The translations under genes were made by a program, and so were the position numbers. From DASYSA01 sp036003885 (GTDB lineage Bacteria > Acidobacteriota > Blastocatellia > UBA7656), in assembly GCA_036003885.1 (NCBI GenBank), contig DASYSA010000177.1, forward strand, positions 1 to 14,986: a stretch of DNA of 14,986 nucleotides, read 5' to 3'. Under the pieces are notes generated by a model. It worked only from the letters and a program-made list of their open reading frames with translations, did no database searches and was not told the origin of the DNA. Positions 6,170 to 13,996 of the stretch are shown here, piece by piece (the stretch's first letter is position 1; each line of letters starts with the position of its first letter).

Positions 6170-6305
6170 ATTGCGGATTTCGGATTGCGGAATGCGGAAT
6201 GCGGAATAGATTGCGGATTTCGGATTGCGGAATGCGGATTGGGGAATTCTAAGATAGGAATCCTCAATCCTCAATCCGAAATCCGCGATCCTAAATCCGC
6301 AGTCC
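6165..6305. repeat. Direct plus inverted word repeat between araC-type gene and uvrC
   Basis: Two exact 34-base direct copies (6165-6198 and 6205-6238, period 40) are built of attgcgg/atttcgg/aatgcgg words. After a spacer the complement follows (6259-6305) with caatccgaaatccgc (6272-6286), which pairs exactly with gcggatttcggattg in either direct copy (6173-6187 or 6213-6227). The two alternative hairpins would compete. The element fills the whole convergent gap and overlaps both stop codons: TAG of the regulator (6167-6169) and TAG of uvrC (6291-6293 on the minus strand). Confidence 0.92.
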
Positions 6306-8090
6306 ACTAAAGTGCTCTACGATTCGCTGAGCCTGGCGAGGGCCGACGAATGGACTCAGTTCCGCTACGGTCGCTTCGGACACACGCTTGAGACTTCCAA
6401 AATTTCGAAGTAGTCGAGCCTTCAGTTTGTCCCCCACCCCGGGAATGGATGTCAGCTCCGATTTGAGATCGCGCATGACTCGCCGCTTACGATGGTAGGT
6501 CACAGCAAATCGGTGAGTCTCGTCCCTGACCATCTGAATCAAGTGCAACACCGGCGAGTGGTGATCTATTCTGATCGGCTCGTCTCGGCCTTTCAGGAAC
6601 AACAACTCCTCGCGCTTGGCGATCGAAGCGGTTGGCAGTGCCTCAAGACCCAGCTCGTGAAGAGCCCGGGCCGCGGCTGCCAATTGTCCTTTGCCGCCGT
6701 CGATCAGGACAAGCTTCGGCAAAGGCTTCTCTTCGCGCAGCAGGCGAGCGTAACGCCGCCCAACTACCTCGTACATCGACTGGAAGTCATCGGCCCGGCC
6801 TTCCACCGATCGCACTTTGAACTTGCGGTAGTCGGACTTCTTCATCACCCCGTCTTCACACACCACCATGGATGCAACGTTCTCGGCGCCCTGAATATTC
6901 GAGATGTCGAATGACTCGATACGGTCGGGCACTTCCGGAAGCTCCAGTATCTCCTGAAGCTCCTGCAGCACCTTCCCCATGTCGGGGCGTTGAGCTCGGA
7001 ATCGCTGATCGAAGTTGAGCCGCGCGTTCTTCTCGACCAGATCGATCAGATCACGCTTGACGCCTCGCCGCGGCGACGTGATATGGACCCGGCGTCCCCG
7101 ACGAGAGGCCAGGAATTCTTCGAGCAGCTCGCGGTCTTCGAAGTCGACCGGCACATATATTTCACCAGGCGCGTAATCGCCCGAGGTGTAGTACTGCTTG
7201 AGCGGCTCGCCTATGAACGTCGCAGGATCGAACGGCTCGGCCAGGTCCTCCCAGTAGAACTCGCGTTTGCCGACGACCTTTCCTTCTCGCATCGTGAAGA
7301 GCGAAAGCGCGAGCTGGCTTCCCTCGCGATAGTAGCCGAATGCGTCGATATCTCCGCCCGAAATGGTCATCATCTTCTGCTGTTGACCCAGCCGGCTGAT
7401 GGTTTTGAGCTGGTCGCGATACTTCGCCGCGGCCTCAAAGCGAAGCTCCTCGGACGCGCGGGTCATCCGGTTCTTCAGCTCGGCTTCCAGGTCTTCGGTC
7501 TTCCCTTGCAGGAGAAGGTCGACGTCGCGGACGGCTTCGTTGTATTGCTCGATCGAGCAGAGGTTCTTGACGCACGGACCCAGGCACCGTCTGATGTGAT
7601 ATTCCAGACAAGGGCGGTCAGCCTTGCCATCGATCTGCATCGTGCAGGTTCGAAGCTGGAAGTTCTTGTTGATCAGATCCAGCGTCTGCCATGCCAGGCC
7701 CACGGGCAGATAAGGGCCGTAGTACCGCGCACCGTCTTTCAGGATCTTCCGCGCGATGGTTGCGCGAGGCGCGACTTCGCCGGTGACTTTGATGTGTGGA
7801 TACTGCTTGTCGTCTTTGAGCAGGACGTTGAAACGGGGCTTGTGTCTCTTGATCAGGTTGCACTCAAGGGCGAGCGCTTCGATCTCGTTGTCGGTTACGA
7901 ACAGCTCGAGGTCGGCGATGCGAGACACCAGATCGTGCAAGCGTACGTCGGGACTCGCTTTAAAGTACTGACGGACGCGGTTTCGCAGGTTCTTGGCCTT
8001 GCCGACATACAGAATTTTGTTCTGCTTGTCCCGATAGAGATAGCACCCCGGTTGTCCGGGGAGATTGGCGAGTTTTTCAGCAAGGGTCAT
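6291..8090 (-). CDS. uvrC: Excinuclease ABC subunit C
   Basis: Nucleotide-excision-repair nuclease that cuts on both sides of a lesion after UvrA/UvrB loading; cytoplasmic, on DNA. It has 599 residues, normal for UvrC. Domains: GIY-YIG nuclease (about 10-95; CYLYRD, LYVGKAKNLRNRVRQYF) for the 3' cut. Four cysteines C149, C161, C169 and C173 have the spacing of the UvrC iron-sulfur ligands. The UVR/UvrB-binding helix pair is about 207-232. The RNase H-like nuclease has D395 (ESFDISNIQG), D464 (LIDGGKGQL) and H526 (ETHRFA) for the 5' cut; a helix-hairpin-helix pair is at 547-595. I chose ATG 8090 because family proteins begin at MTLAEKLANLPGQPG; the frame is open to a GTG at 8156 that overlaps the upstream gene's TGA. 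The final residues LRI and the TAG stop come from the intergenic repeat. Likely co-transcribed with the secreted-protein gene 62 bases upstream. Confidence 0.97.
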   Translation of the reverse strand: MTLAEKLANLPGQPGCYLYRDKQNKILYVGKAKNLRNRVRQYFKASPDVRLHDLVSRIADLELFVTDNEIEALALECNLIKRHKPRFNVLLKDDKQYPHIKVTGEVAPRATIARKILKDGARYYGPYLPVGLAWQTLDLINKNFQLRTCTMQIDGKADRPCLEYHIRRCLGPCVKNLCSIEQYNEAVRDVDLLLQGKTEDLEAELKNRMTRASEELRFEAAAKYRDQLKTISRLGQQQKMMTISGGDIDAFGYYREGSQLALSLFTMREGKVVGKREFYWEDLAEPFDPATFIGEPLKQYYTSGDYAPGEIYVPVDFEDRELLEEFLASRRGRRVHITSPRRGVKRDLIDLVEKNARLNFDQRFRAQRPDMGKVLQELQEILELPEVPDRIESFDISNIQGAENVASMVVCEDGVMKKSDYRKFKVRSVEGRADDFQSMYEVVGRRYARLLREEKPLPKLVLIDGGKGQLAAAARALHELGLEALPTASIAKREELLFLKGRDEPIRIDHHSPVLHLIQMVRDETHRFAVTYHRKRRVMRDLKSELTSIPGVGDKLKARLLRNFGSLKRVSEATVAELSPFVGPRQAQRIVEHFSGLRI

Positions 8091-8152
8091 ACACGCGGGG
8101 CGAGCCTGATACCGGCATCGACGCGACATCAATGCCGGGCACGCAAGATACG

Positions 8153-8968
8153 TCACTCAATCTTGAGCACGGTTCTATACTTGCCCTCCTGAAACTTGAA
8201 CCTGAAGTCTCCCTCGAAACGGCGAATGCCAGATACGCCGCTGCCCGAGGCGAGCGTTGGCATCCGCAGGACACCTTCGAACTGGGAATAGTCTATCGTA
8301 GCGTTGAACGAGCGCAGCTTTGAGGCCTCTTTATCCAGACCTTCCAGGTTATGGACGCCCTCGATTTTGATGGTCAGCACTTCGCCGGTCTTCGAGTCGA
8401 GCATCGCGACTCCGGATGCCAGCGGAGTGCTGGTGGCTTGCGCCTTGGGAATGAAGCGATACCACTTTTCGCCTTTGCGGTTGGCAACCACTTCCTGAAA
8501 GTCATAGAACTTGATCTTCTCAGGCAGTAGCGGAAAGAAGGCGAGGTCCCAGACCGCGCCGAACGACAGGAGGGTGCGCTCCTCTTCGTTCACTTTGCCC
8601 TTCGGGTTGCCGTTCTTGTCGGTGTCGGATATGACTCGCGTCGTGACTGGAATGTCGCCGGTCTTATCAGCCTTGCCCGCCGGCTCGACCACCACTTCGG
8701 TCTCGCGCATTTCGTCGCGCTTTTCGGCGCCGTCCTTGATCTTGAAGCGCTCGACGCTGATCTTTTGTTGATACCGGCAGTGATCGCGAAAGTAGAGCGA
8801 CCGGTCCTGGTTCGCCGCAGCCTTGCAGATCAGCTCAGGAGCCGTGCATTCGTCGGCGCTAGCTCCCGCAAAGGGATGAATGAGCGAGGCAGCGGCGAGT
8901 AGCAGCACTACCATTTCCGCCCCTGCCCGGCAACGTTCTTGCTTTGTCGCTAATCTCAGAATTCTCAA
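8153..8968 (-). CDS. Secreted protein of unknown function
   Basis: A 271-residue protein that I do not recognise with certainty. It starts with TTG at 8968, supported by AGGAG eight bases upstream. The alternative ATG 18 codons in (MVVLLLAAASLIHPF) would remove the basic leader. Residues about 17-38 are a signal peptide ending near AGASA. The mature part has a CTAPELICKAAANQDRSLYFRDHCRYQQ segment with three cysteines, a charged middle (KDGAEKRDEMRETEVVV) and a beta-rich second half (YDFQEVVANRKGEKWYRFIP, GVAMLDSKTGEVLTIKIEG, FEGDFRFKFQEGKYRTVLKIE). Such a pattern, a secreted sheet-rich protein with 'KTGEVLKI' strands, recalls LolA-like or outer-membrane-lipoprotein-sorting relatives, but no diagnostic motif is present. 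It precedes uvrC on the same strand and diverges from the OmpA lipoprotein gene. Confidence 0.8.
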   Translation of the reverse strand: MRILRLATKQERCRAGAEMVVLLLAAASLIHPFAGASADECTAPELICKAAANQDRSLYFRDHCRYQQKISVERFKIKDGAEKRDEMRETEVVVEPAGKADKTGDIPVTTRVISDTDKNGNPKGKVNEEERTLLSFGAVWDLAFFPLLPEKIKFYDFQEVVANRKGEKWYRFIPKAQATSTPLASGVAMLDSKTGEVLTIKIEGVHNLEGLDKEASKLRSFNATIDYSQFEGVLRMPTLASGSGVSGIRRFEGDFRFKFQEGKYRTVLKIE

Positions 8969-8972
8969 CTTC

Positions 8973-9002
8973 TTGACTCCTGAATCTCTTTTCGTGTATT
9001 AA
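8973..9002 (+). promoter_or_regulatory. Candidate sigma-70 promoter for the OmpA-type gene
   Basis: TTGACT (8973-8978) and TATTAA (8997-9002) are separated by 18 bases on the + strand. The -35 matches five of six consensus positions. The 5' leader to the lipoprotein start at 9152 would be about 140 bases. It overlaps the leader of the divergent minus-strand gene. Not tested; pattern only. Confidence 0.45.
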
Positions 9003-9019
9003 AGTAGCGTTGCGACTAA

Positions 9020-9049
9020 AGTATAGGCGAGGTCGCGATACCACAGCAA
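9020..9049 (-). promoter_or_regulatory. Candidate sigma-70 promoter for the secreted protein / uvrC pair
   Basis: On the minus strand TTGCTG (9049-9044) and TATACT (9025-9020) are 18 bases apart. Transcription would begin near 9013, leaving about 45 bases before the TTG start at 8968. The -10 is strong, the -35 moderate. It is back to back with the + strand candidate at 8973-9002. Confidence 0.42.
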
Positions 9050-9151
9050 ATGCCATCATTAAGATCCCGCAATTTCTCAACCCGTGCTCAGAGCACTGTT
9101 ATTACATTCTTTAAGAGGACTGCCATAACCGAAAACAGAGGGAGGGACTTT

Positions 9152-9841
9152 ATGAAGTTTAGAGGAGGGCTTGTAATTGGCCTGGCGGTTTTGCTGTCGC
9201 TGGCGAGCGGATGTGCAACCAAGAAGTATGTTCGCAACCGCGTCGGCGAACGCGTAACGCCGCTTGAGAACCGAACCGGGGAGCTGGAAGAGACTTCGCG
9301 CCGAAACACTCAAGATATAAGCCGCATCTCGAAAGATGTTGAAGATGTGCGAGGGCGCGCCGATCGGGCTCAGCAGCAGGCCGATCGCGCAGCCTCTTCT
9401 GCCGAGCAGGCCAACACTCGCGTTGGGGGTGTCGAGCAGACCGTCACCGATTTGCGATCCAACCTCGATAAGTTCACGGTGCAGAAGACCGTCACCGTGC
9501 TGTTTCAGGTCAAGAAGTCTGAGCTGCTCCCTGAGGCAATGTCAGCACTTGATGAGCTGGCGAGCCAGATCAAGGATCGGAATGGGTTCTTGCTGGAGAT
9601 TGAGGGCTTTGCCTCGTCCGAGGGCGACGCCGAGCTCAACGACCGCCTGAGCCAGGCGCGATCTGAATCAGTGCGCCGTTACCTTGCAGATCGGTACAAC
9701 GTCCCGCTGCATCGCATGTACATCGTGGGCTTTGGCGTGAGCCGCCCCGTCGCGGACAACGCGACGCCTGAGGGGCGAATACAGAATCGCCGCGTGCAGG
9801 TCAGACTGCTGACCAACAACGCACTCGGGCAGAAGGGGTGA
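9152..9841 (+). CDS. OmpA-family lipoprotein with coiled-coil stalk
   Basis: Outer-membrane lipoprotein expected to tether the membrane to peptidoglycan. It has 229 residues from ATG 9152, preceded by GGAGGG five bases upstream. The lipoprotein signal is hydrophobic GLVIGLAVLLSL followed by lipobox LASGC, with the acylated cysteine at residue 21. Residues about 27-108 are a heptad-rich coiled coil (LENRTGELEETSRRNTQDISRI, then AQQQADRAASSAEQA) like a Lpp or SMC-type stalk. The OmpA C-terminal domain runs from about 112 to 222: VLFQVKKSELLPEAMSALDEL, LSQARSESVRRYL (166-178), FGVSRPVADNATPEGRIQNRRVQV. The usual GHTDxxG loop reads GFASSEG (152-158), so an acidic peptidoglycan-contact residue at that loop is absent, although the LSxxR and NRRV motifs remain. 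It differs from Pal by its long stalk. It is a single gene, with no tol genes nearby. Confidence 0.93.
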   Translation: MKFRGGLVIGLAVLLSLASGCATKKYVRNRVGERVTPLENRTGELEETSRRNTQDISRISKDVEDVRGRADRAQQQADRAASSAEQANTRVGGVEQTVTDLRSNLDKFTVQKTVTVLFQVKKSELLPEAMSALDELASQIKDRNGFLLEIEGFASSEGDAELNDRLSQARSESVRRYLADRYNVPLHRMYIVGFGVSRPVADNATPEGRIQNRRVQVRLLTNNALGQKG

Positions 9842-10110
9842 GATTTACAGAGCGAGGATACGCTTGGACACACCGAAGTGTGAGGGGCCGCTAAGGATTC
9901 TCAAGGCGGGCGTCACTCTCCGTGGTGCGTAACAGCCGCGTGGTCGCCTCTCCTGGTTGACGCATCGGATGCTGAAGAATCCGGTGCGCCGCGAAGATTC
10001 GAAGACCAAAGCCGGAGCGTATCAACACACTGCATCACCTGAACCCGCCTGGCTCTGGTTCGTGGCTTGGGGACCGAGCAGCGTTTCAGCCGAATGACTC
10101 ACTTGCAATC

Positions 10111-11040
10111 ATGGATTTTGAGATCGAGATACCAGCGGGCAGGCCTTTCGATGCGGTGGCGCTGGGCCTGAATGCCGTAGATCACCTGATAGTCGTCCCA
10201 CACTACCCCGAGTTCAACACCAAAGTAAGGTTTCAATCACACAGGACGGCCGCGGGCGGGCAGTGTGCTACAGCAATGGTGGCGCTTGCGCGACTGGGGC
10301 TTCGTGCGCGCTACATCGGGAAGGTTGGCGATGATCAGATAGGGCGGTATCAGCTGGAGTCAATCACTTCGGAGGGCGTCGATGCTTCCGGAGTAATGGT
10401 CGTCGAGGGCGTAGAGTCGCAGGTCGCATTCATCATAGTCGATCAGGCAACCGGCGAGCGCACCGTGATCTGGGACCACGACGACCGGCTCACAATCGAA
10501 CCGGGCGAAGTGGATCGCGATGCTGTGACTTCAGGCCGGGCGCTGTTGCTTGACGGCCACAACGTCGAAGCGTCGATCGCCGCCGCGGGCTATGCTCGCG
10601 ACGCCGGCATTCCAACCGTTCTCGACATCGACAACATCTATCCTGGCGCCGAGGGGCTGCTGCCGTTGATAGACTTCCTGATCTCGTCGAGCACCTTTCC
10701 GAAGCGGATGACCGGCGAATCGGATGTGAGGGTCGCGCTCAAAGAACTGTCGAAGCAGACGGGATCGGTGCTGGTTGCGGCCACGCTCGGGGTCGAAGGG
10801 GTGCTTGCGTACATCCGAGGGGAATACTTCCATTCGCCTGCCTTTGAGGTGGACTGCGTGGACACTACCGGCGCCGGAGACGCGTTTCATGGTGGGTTCA
10901 TATATGGTCTCCTGGCGGGTTTTTCCATTGAAGATACGTTGCGATTCTCGAACGCGGTTGCCGCATTGAAATGCCGTCAGGTGGGCGCCCGAACCGCCCT
11001 GCCCGCGCTCGATGAGGTTAATGCGCTGCTTTCGTCATAA
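10111..11040 (+). CDS. PfkB-family carbohydrate kinase (ribokinase-like)
   Basis: Predicted cytoplasmic sugar or nucleoside kinase transferring the ATP gamma-phosphate to a hydroxymethyl group. It has 309 residues, typical of the family. The first PfkB signature is AAGGQCATAMVALARLGLRARYIGKVGDD (47-75); the second is DTTGAGDAFHGGFIYGLLAG (251-270) with catalytic base D257 and the GAGD anion hole. The start (VALGLNAVDHLIVVPHYP) and GGQCATAMVALARLG resemble the sulfofructose-kinase/YihV-type and related kinases, but the substrate cannot be read from the sequence. The ATG at 10111 is chosen because the family N-terminus follows directly; no clear Shine-Dalgarno sequence precedes it. The preceding 269-base gap contains a small CACAC-cgaa-GTGTG hairpin (9869-9882) and nothing else I can name. 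It is convergent with the PQQ dehydrogenase gene 66 bases on; no terminator is obvious. Confidence 0.93.
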   Translation: MDFEIEIPAGRPFDAVALGLNAVDHLIVVPHYPEFNTKVRFQSHRTAAGGQCATAMVALARLGLRARYIGKVGDDQIGRYQLESITSEGVDASGVMVVEGVESQVAFIIVDQATGERTVIWDHDDRLTIEPGEVDRDAVTSGRALLLDGHNVEASIAAAGYARDAGIPTVLDIDNIYPGAEGLLPLIDFLISSSTFPKRMTGESDVRVALKELSKQTGSVLVAATLGVEGVLAYIRGEYFHSPAFEVDCVDTTGAGDAFHGGFIYGLLAGFSIEDTLRFSNAVAALKCRQVGARTALPALDEVNALLSS

Positions 11041-11106
11041 CGGGTCCAAAACTCTCAGTGAACTTCCTCCTACTGATTGAAAGTGCTACCCTTCTCGCGT
11101 AACACC

Positions 11107-13110
11107 TCAAGGCAGCGCGAACGCTACAACATAATCTCCAGGCGTTGTACGCAGCCGTCCGTGTCCACCCGCGCAGATTACAACAAACTGCTTGCTACCC
11201 TCCCGCACTCTGTACGTCATCGGCATCGCCTGACCGCCCGCCGGTAGAGCTCCTTTCCAGAGTTCCTTGCCGGTCTCGGTGTCGAAGGCCCGAATGTAGT
11301 TGTCTCTCGTCGCGCCGATGAAGATCAGTCCTCCCGCGGTCACCATCGAACCTCCCAGATTCAGCGATCCCCACTTGTCTGATCCCGGCACCGAGGCCAG
11401 TTCCGGCATCTGTCCCAGCGGGACCTCCCATCGAATAGAGCCATTCGCGAGATCGACTGCAAGCAGTGTCCCCCACGGCGGCGGATTGCATGGTCCGAAC
11501 CGAGGTATGCCGCGGAAGAGAAATTCTCGCCGCATGACATAAGGTGTGCCCCGCTGTTGCCCTATCTCGAAGTCCAGTATTCTGGACCTCCATTCGGCGA
11601 TCTTCTTCGCATCGACCTGATCGCGAGGAATGAGAGTCACTGCGCGAGCAAAGCGATTCGTGTTTGCGATCAACAGCCCGTGTTCTGGGTCGAACGAGAC
11701 ACCCGACCAGTTCATCCCGCCCACGTCGCCCGGATAGACCAGTGAACCTTGAAGGCTCGGAGGGGTGAAGAGTCCATCGTTGCGAAGCTGCTTGATCTGA
11801 TCACGGCACGAGTCTCGATCTGACGGAGTCAATCCCCAGGCATCTTCAGGTGTGAGCTTCTGCGGAACCAGCGCGCGAGGAGCTGTGGGAATCGGCTGAG
11901 TCGGCGAGTATTCCTCACCGGGCACATCGCCTTTGGGTACCGGACGTTCTTGAACCGGAAAGATCGGCTTGCCAGATTCGCGATTGAGAACGAAGAGGTG
12001 CCCTACCTTGGTCGCCACCGCCACCGCCGGAATTTCACGTCCGTTTCTGCGGACGGTGATCAGGGCCGGTTGAGCCGGGATGTCGTAGTCCCAGATGTCG
12101 TGATGCACCGTCTGAAAGTGCCAGACTACTTTGCCCGTCGAAGCCCGAAGCGCCACGATCGAGCTCGAGTAGTAATCACTGCCGTGTCGCTCGCCGCCAT
12201 AGTAGTCGGGACTTGTGTTCCCTGTGGGCAGGAACAAAAGGTCTCTCTGTGGGTCGGCTGATATGACCGACCAGACGTTGGCAGTGCCAAGGCGATAGGC
12301 AGTCTTCCCATCTTTCGTCTGAGCCGCCTTGTCGGTTGGTGGAAGGGCTTCCCAGGCCCATCGCAGCTTGCCGGTCCGCGCATCATAAGCTCGCACGACT
12401 CCGCTCGGTGCATCGACCTCATTGTTGTCCCCGATCGCCGAGCCTACCACCACCAGGTCGTTGATCACTGCCGGCGGAGAGGTGACCGCGTATTGGCCTG
12501 CTCGCCGGATTCCAACGCCGCCACTCAGATCGACCTGGCCCTTATCTCCGAAGTCCGCGCAAGGCTGGCCGGTGGCCGCGTCGAGCGCGATGAGTCTCAC
12601 GTCATTGGTGCCGAGAAGGATCCTGCGGCGGCAAGGCTTGCCTGCCTTGAGTTTCGGATCGACCCAGGTCGAGATCCCTCGCGAGTTGAGCTGGTTGTCG
12701 TAGCCCCTTGTGAGGTCGATCCTGGGATCGAAAGCCCATCGCTGCCGGCCCGTCTCAGGGTCGAGCGCAATCACGCGATTGAATGGAGTGCTGAGGTACA
12801 GAGTGCCCTCGACCATGAGAGGCGTGACCTGGAAGGCGCTGGTGCTCCGGGCGTTCTTACCATCTGAGACATCCCCGGTGCGATAAGTCCAGGCGACCTT
12901 GAGCTGGCTCACATTTGCTCGATTGATCTCAGTCAGAGGTGAGTAGCGAGAGCCTCCCGGGTCCCGGCCGTAAGCTTGCCATTCCGAGGGAGCGCCAGAT
13001 CCGAGCGCCTTATGTTTGGCCCGCTGGTCTCCCGAGGCCGGCACGAATGTCACCAACAGAACTAATGAAGACGAGAGTGCCACAGGTGTCGCGAACGAAC
13101 GAATGCGCAT
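11107..13110 (-). CDS. PQQ-dependent dehydrogenase, membrane-type glucose dehydrogenase-like, periplasmic
   Basis: Quinoprotein oxidising a sugar or alcohol in the periplasm and passing electrons to the respiratory chain. It has 667 residues from ATG 13110, with GGAGG six bases upstream; the frame is open to 13257 but that part overlaps the NAT gene. The signal peptide is 1-29 (PVALSSSLVLLVTFVPASG). An eight-bladed propeller follows: the opening YGRDPGGSRYSPLTEINRAN, the GNTSPDYYGGERHGSDYYSS segment, the TVHHDIWDYDIPAQPAL motif typical of mGDH, and the late CNPPPWGTLLAVDLANG and repeated DxxTGKxxW blade motifs. It lacks the five-helix membrane anchor of E. coli Gcd, so it is a soluble or loosely attached relative, and it has no fused cytochrome c. 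No pqq biosynthesis gene is in the window. The substrate is not determined; glucose, inositol or another polyol are options. Last gene of the DUF3052 - NAT - PQQ series. Confidence 0.92.
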   Translation of the reverse strand: MRIRSFATPVALSSSLVLLVTFVPASGDQRAKHKALGSGAPSEWQAYGRDPGGSRYSPLTEINRANVSQLKVAWTYRTGDVSDGKNARSTSAFQVTPLMVEGTLYLSTPFNRVIALDPETGRQRWAFDPRIDLTRGYDNQLNSRGISTWVDPKLKAGKPCRRRILLGTNDVRLIALDAATGQPCADFGDKGQVDLSGGVGIRRAGQYAVTSPPAVINDLVVVGSAIGDNNEVDAPSGVVRAYDARTGKLRWAWEALPPTDKAAQTKDGKTAYRLGTANVWSVISADPQRDLLFLPTGNTSPDYYGGERHGSDYYSSSIVALRASTGKVVWHFQTVHHDIWDYDIPAQPALITVRRNGREIPAVAVATKVGHLFVLNRESGKPIFPVQERPVPKGDVPGEEYSPTQPIPTAPRALVPQKLTPEDAWGLTPSDRDSCRDQIKQLRNDGLFTPPSLQGSLVYPGDVGGMNWSGVSFDPEHGLLIANTNRFARAVTLIPRDQVDAKKIAEWRSRILDFEIGQQRGTPYVMRREFLFRGIPRFGPCNPPPWGTLLAVDLANGSIRWEVPLGQMPELASVPGSDKWGSLNLGGSMVTAGGLIFIGATRDNYIRAFDTETGKELWKGALPAGGQAMPMTYRVREGSKQFVVICAGGHGRLRTTPGDYVVAFALP

Positions 13111-13213
13111 GGGTGTCCTCCACGATCTTGGCGATGGCCATGGGTACATTCGTAGTGATAACGGAAGGCCTCGCCGATTAGTTCGACAAGAATGGACCGC
13201 CGGCTCACGCGGA

Positions 13214-13981
13214 TCACGCTTGTTTCTCTGATCCCAGTTCGATACCAAACAACTCACGCAGCACGCTCTGATGCTCTTCCTGATCTGCTATCAATCTCTC
13301 CTGTTTATCGCCTCCGACAGTCGTGATGAGGCGCATGTTCCGCAGAGTTATCCTGCCTTCCAATGTTGCCAGCGTGCACACTTGTCCTTTGGTGAAGGGA
13401 GACTCAGGGGAGGTCTGATGGAAGTGACACCTGTCGACGTAGTCGGCGTACTCGTATGGCTGGAGCATGAATCGGTATTGTGGCTTTCCGGAATCGTGCT
13501 GGCTGCATTGCATAAGGATCAACTCATCTCCGGAGCGGTCGATGCGATAGACTCCACTTTCGTCGGTCTGATGGCCTGGCTCATCCAGCAGAAGCGGTTG
13601 GCGGAACGAATCGCCGAATCCGACATCGGCCAGCCACTGGCGCTCGAGTTGGACCAACAAGGCCATGTGATCGAAATAAGGATCGAAGCCGCCCTCTTCG
13701 TTGGCGACGCCGGCTGAGAGTTTTTCTGCCGCGAAGCCCAACTCGCCAAGCAGCCAGGCGAAGAGGCCGTTCAACTCATAGCAGAACCCCCCTCTTCTCC
13801 GCTCGACGATCTTGTTGAACAGAGAGGCGTCGTCAAGAACGATCGGCCGCCCGAGATGGATATCGAGGTTTTCAAAGGGCACCGAGAGGAGGTGTGCCAG
13901 GTGGAGGTTGCGCAGAGTTTCGGGGCACGGATCGAGCGGACCGGTGTAGTTGATGCGTCTCAGGTAAGAATCGACGTTCAA
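13214..13981 (-). CDS. Arylamine N-acetyltransferase
   Basis: Cytoplasmic enzyme transferring acetyl from acetyl-CoA to arylamines, hydrazines or similar acceptors by a ping-pong mechanism. It has 255 residues, somewhat shorter than the usual 270-280. The cysteine-protease-like triad is complete: C67 in RRRGGFCYELN, H105 in DHMALLV, D119 in ADVGFGD, at spacings of 38 and 14. The family entry motif HLLSVPFENLDIHLGRPI (30-47) is intact. The start is TTG at 13981, with AGGAGG four bases upstream; there is no ATG in reach. DUF3052 ends 15 bases upstream and the PQQ dehydrogenase begins 103 bases downstream on the same strand, so the three are likely one transcript. The physiological substrate is unknown; relatives acylate building blocks of secondary metabolites, but no such cluster is seen here. 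Confidence 0.94.
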   Translation of the reverse strand: MNVDSYLRRINYTGPLDPCPETLRNLHLAHLLSVPFENLDIHLGRPIVLDDASLFNKIVERRRGGFCYELNGLFAWLLGELGFAAEKLSAGVANEEGGFDPYFDHMALLVQLERQWLADVGFGDSFRQPLLLDEPGHQTDESGVYRIDRSGDELILMQCSQHDSGKPQYRFMLQPYEYADYVDRCHFHQTSPESPFTKGQVCTLATLEGRITLRNMRLITTVGGDKQERLIADQEEHQSVLRELFGIELGSEKQA

Positions 13982-13996
13982 GTGGCCTCCTCCGCC

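Noticed and set aside
6990..8192. A 400-residue open frame on the + strand across uvrC
   Set aside because: Fully antisense to an unmistakable uvrC, with no family motifs; long antisense frames are expected opposite a GC-rich gene.
9869..9882. Terminator of the OmpA-type gene
   Set aside because: CACAC-CGAA-GTGTG is a small stem without a T-run, so it is noted only as a hairpin.
13111..13257. Upstream extension of the PQQ dehydrogenase to 13257
   Set aside because: It overlaps the NAT gene, precedes a clear signal peptide, and the ATG at 13110 has GGAGG at good spacing.
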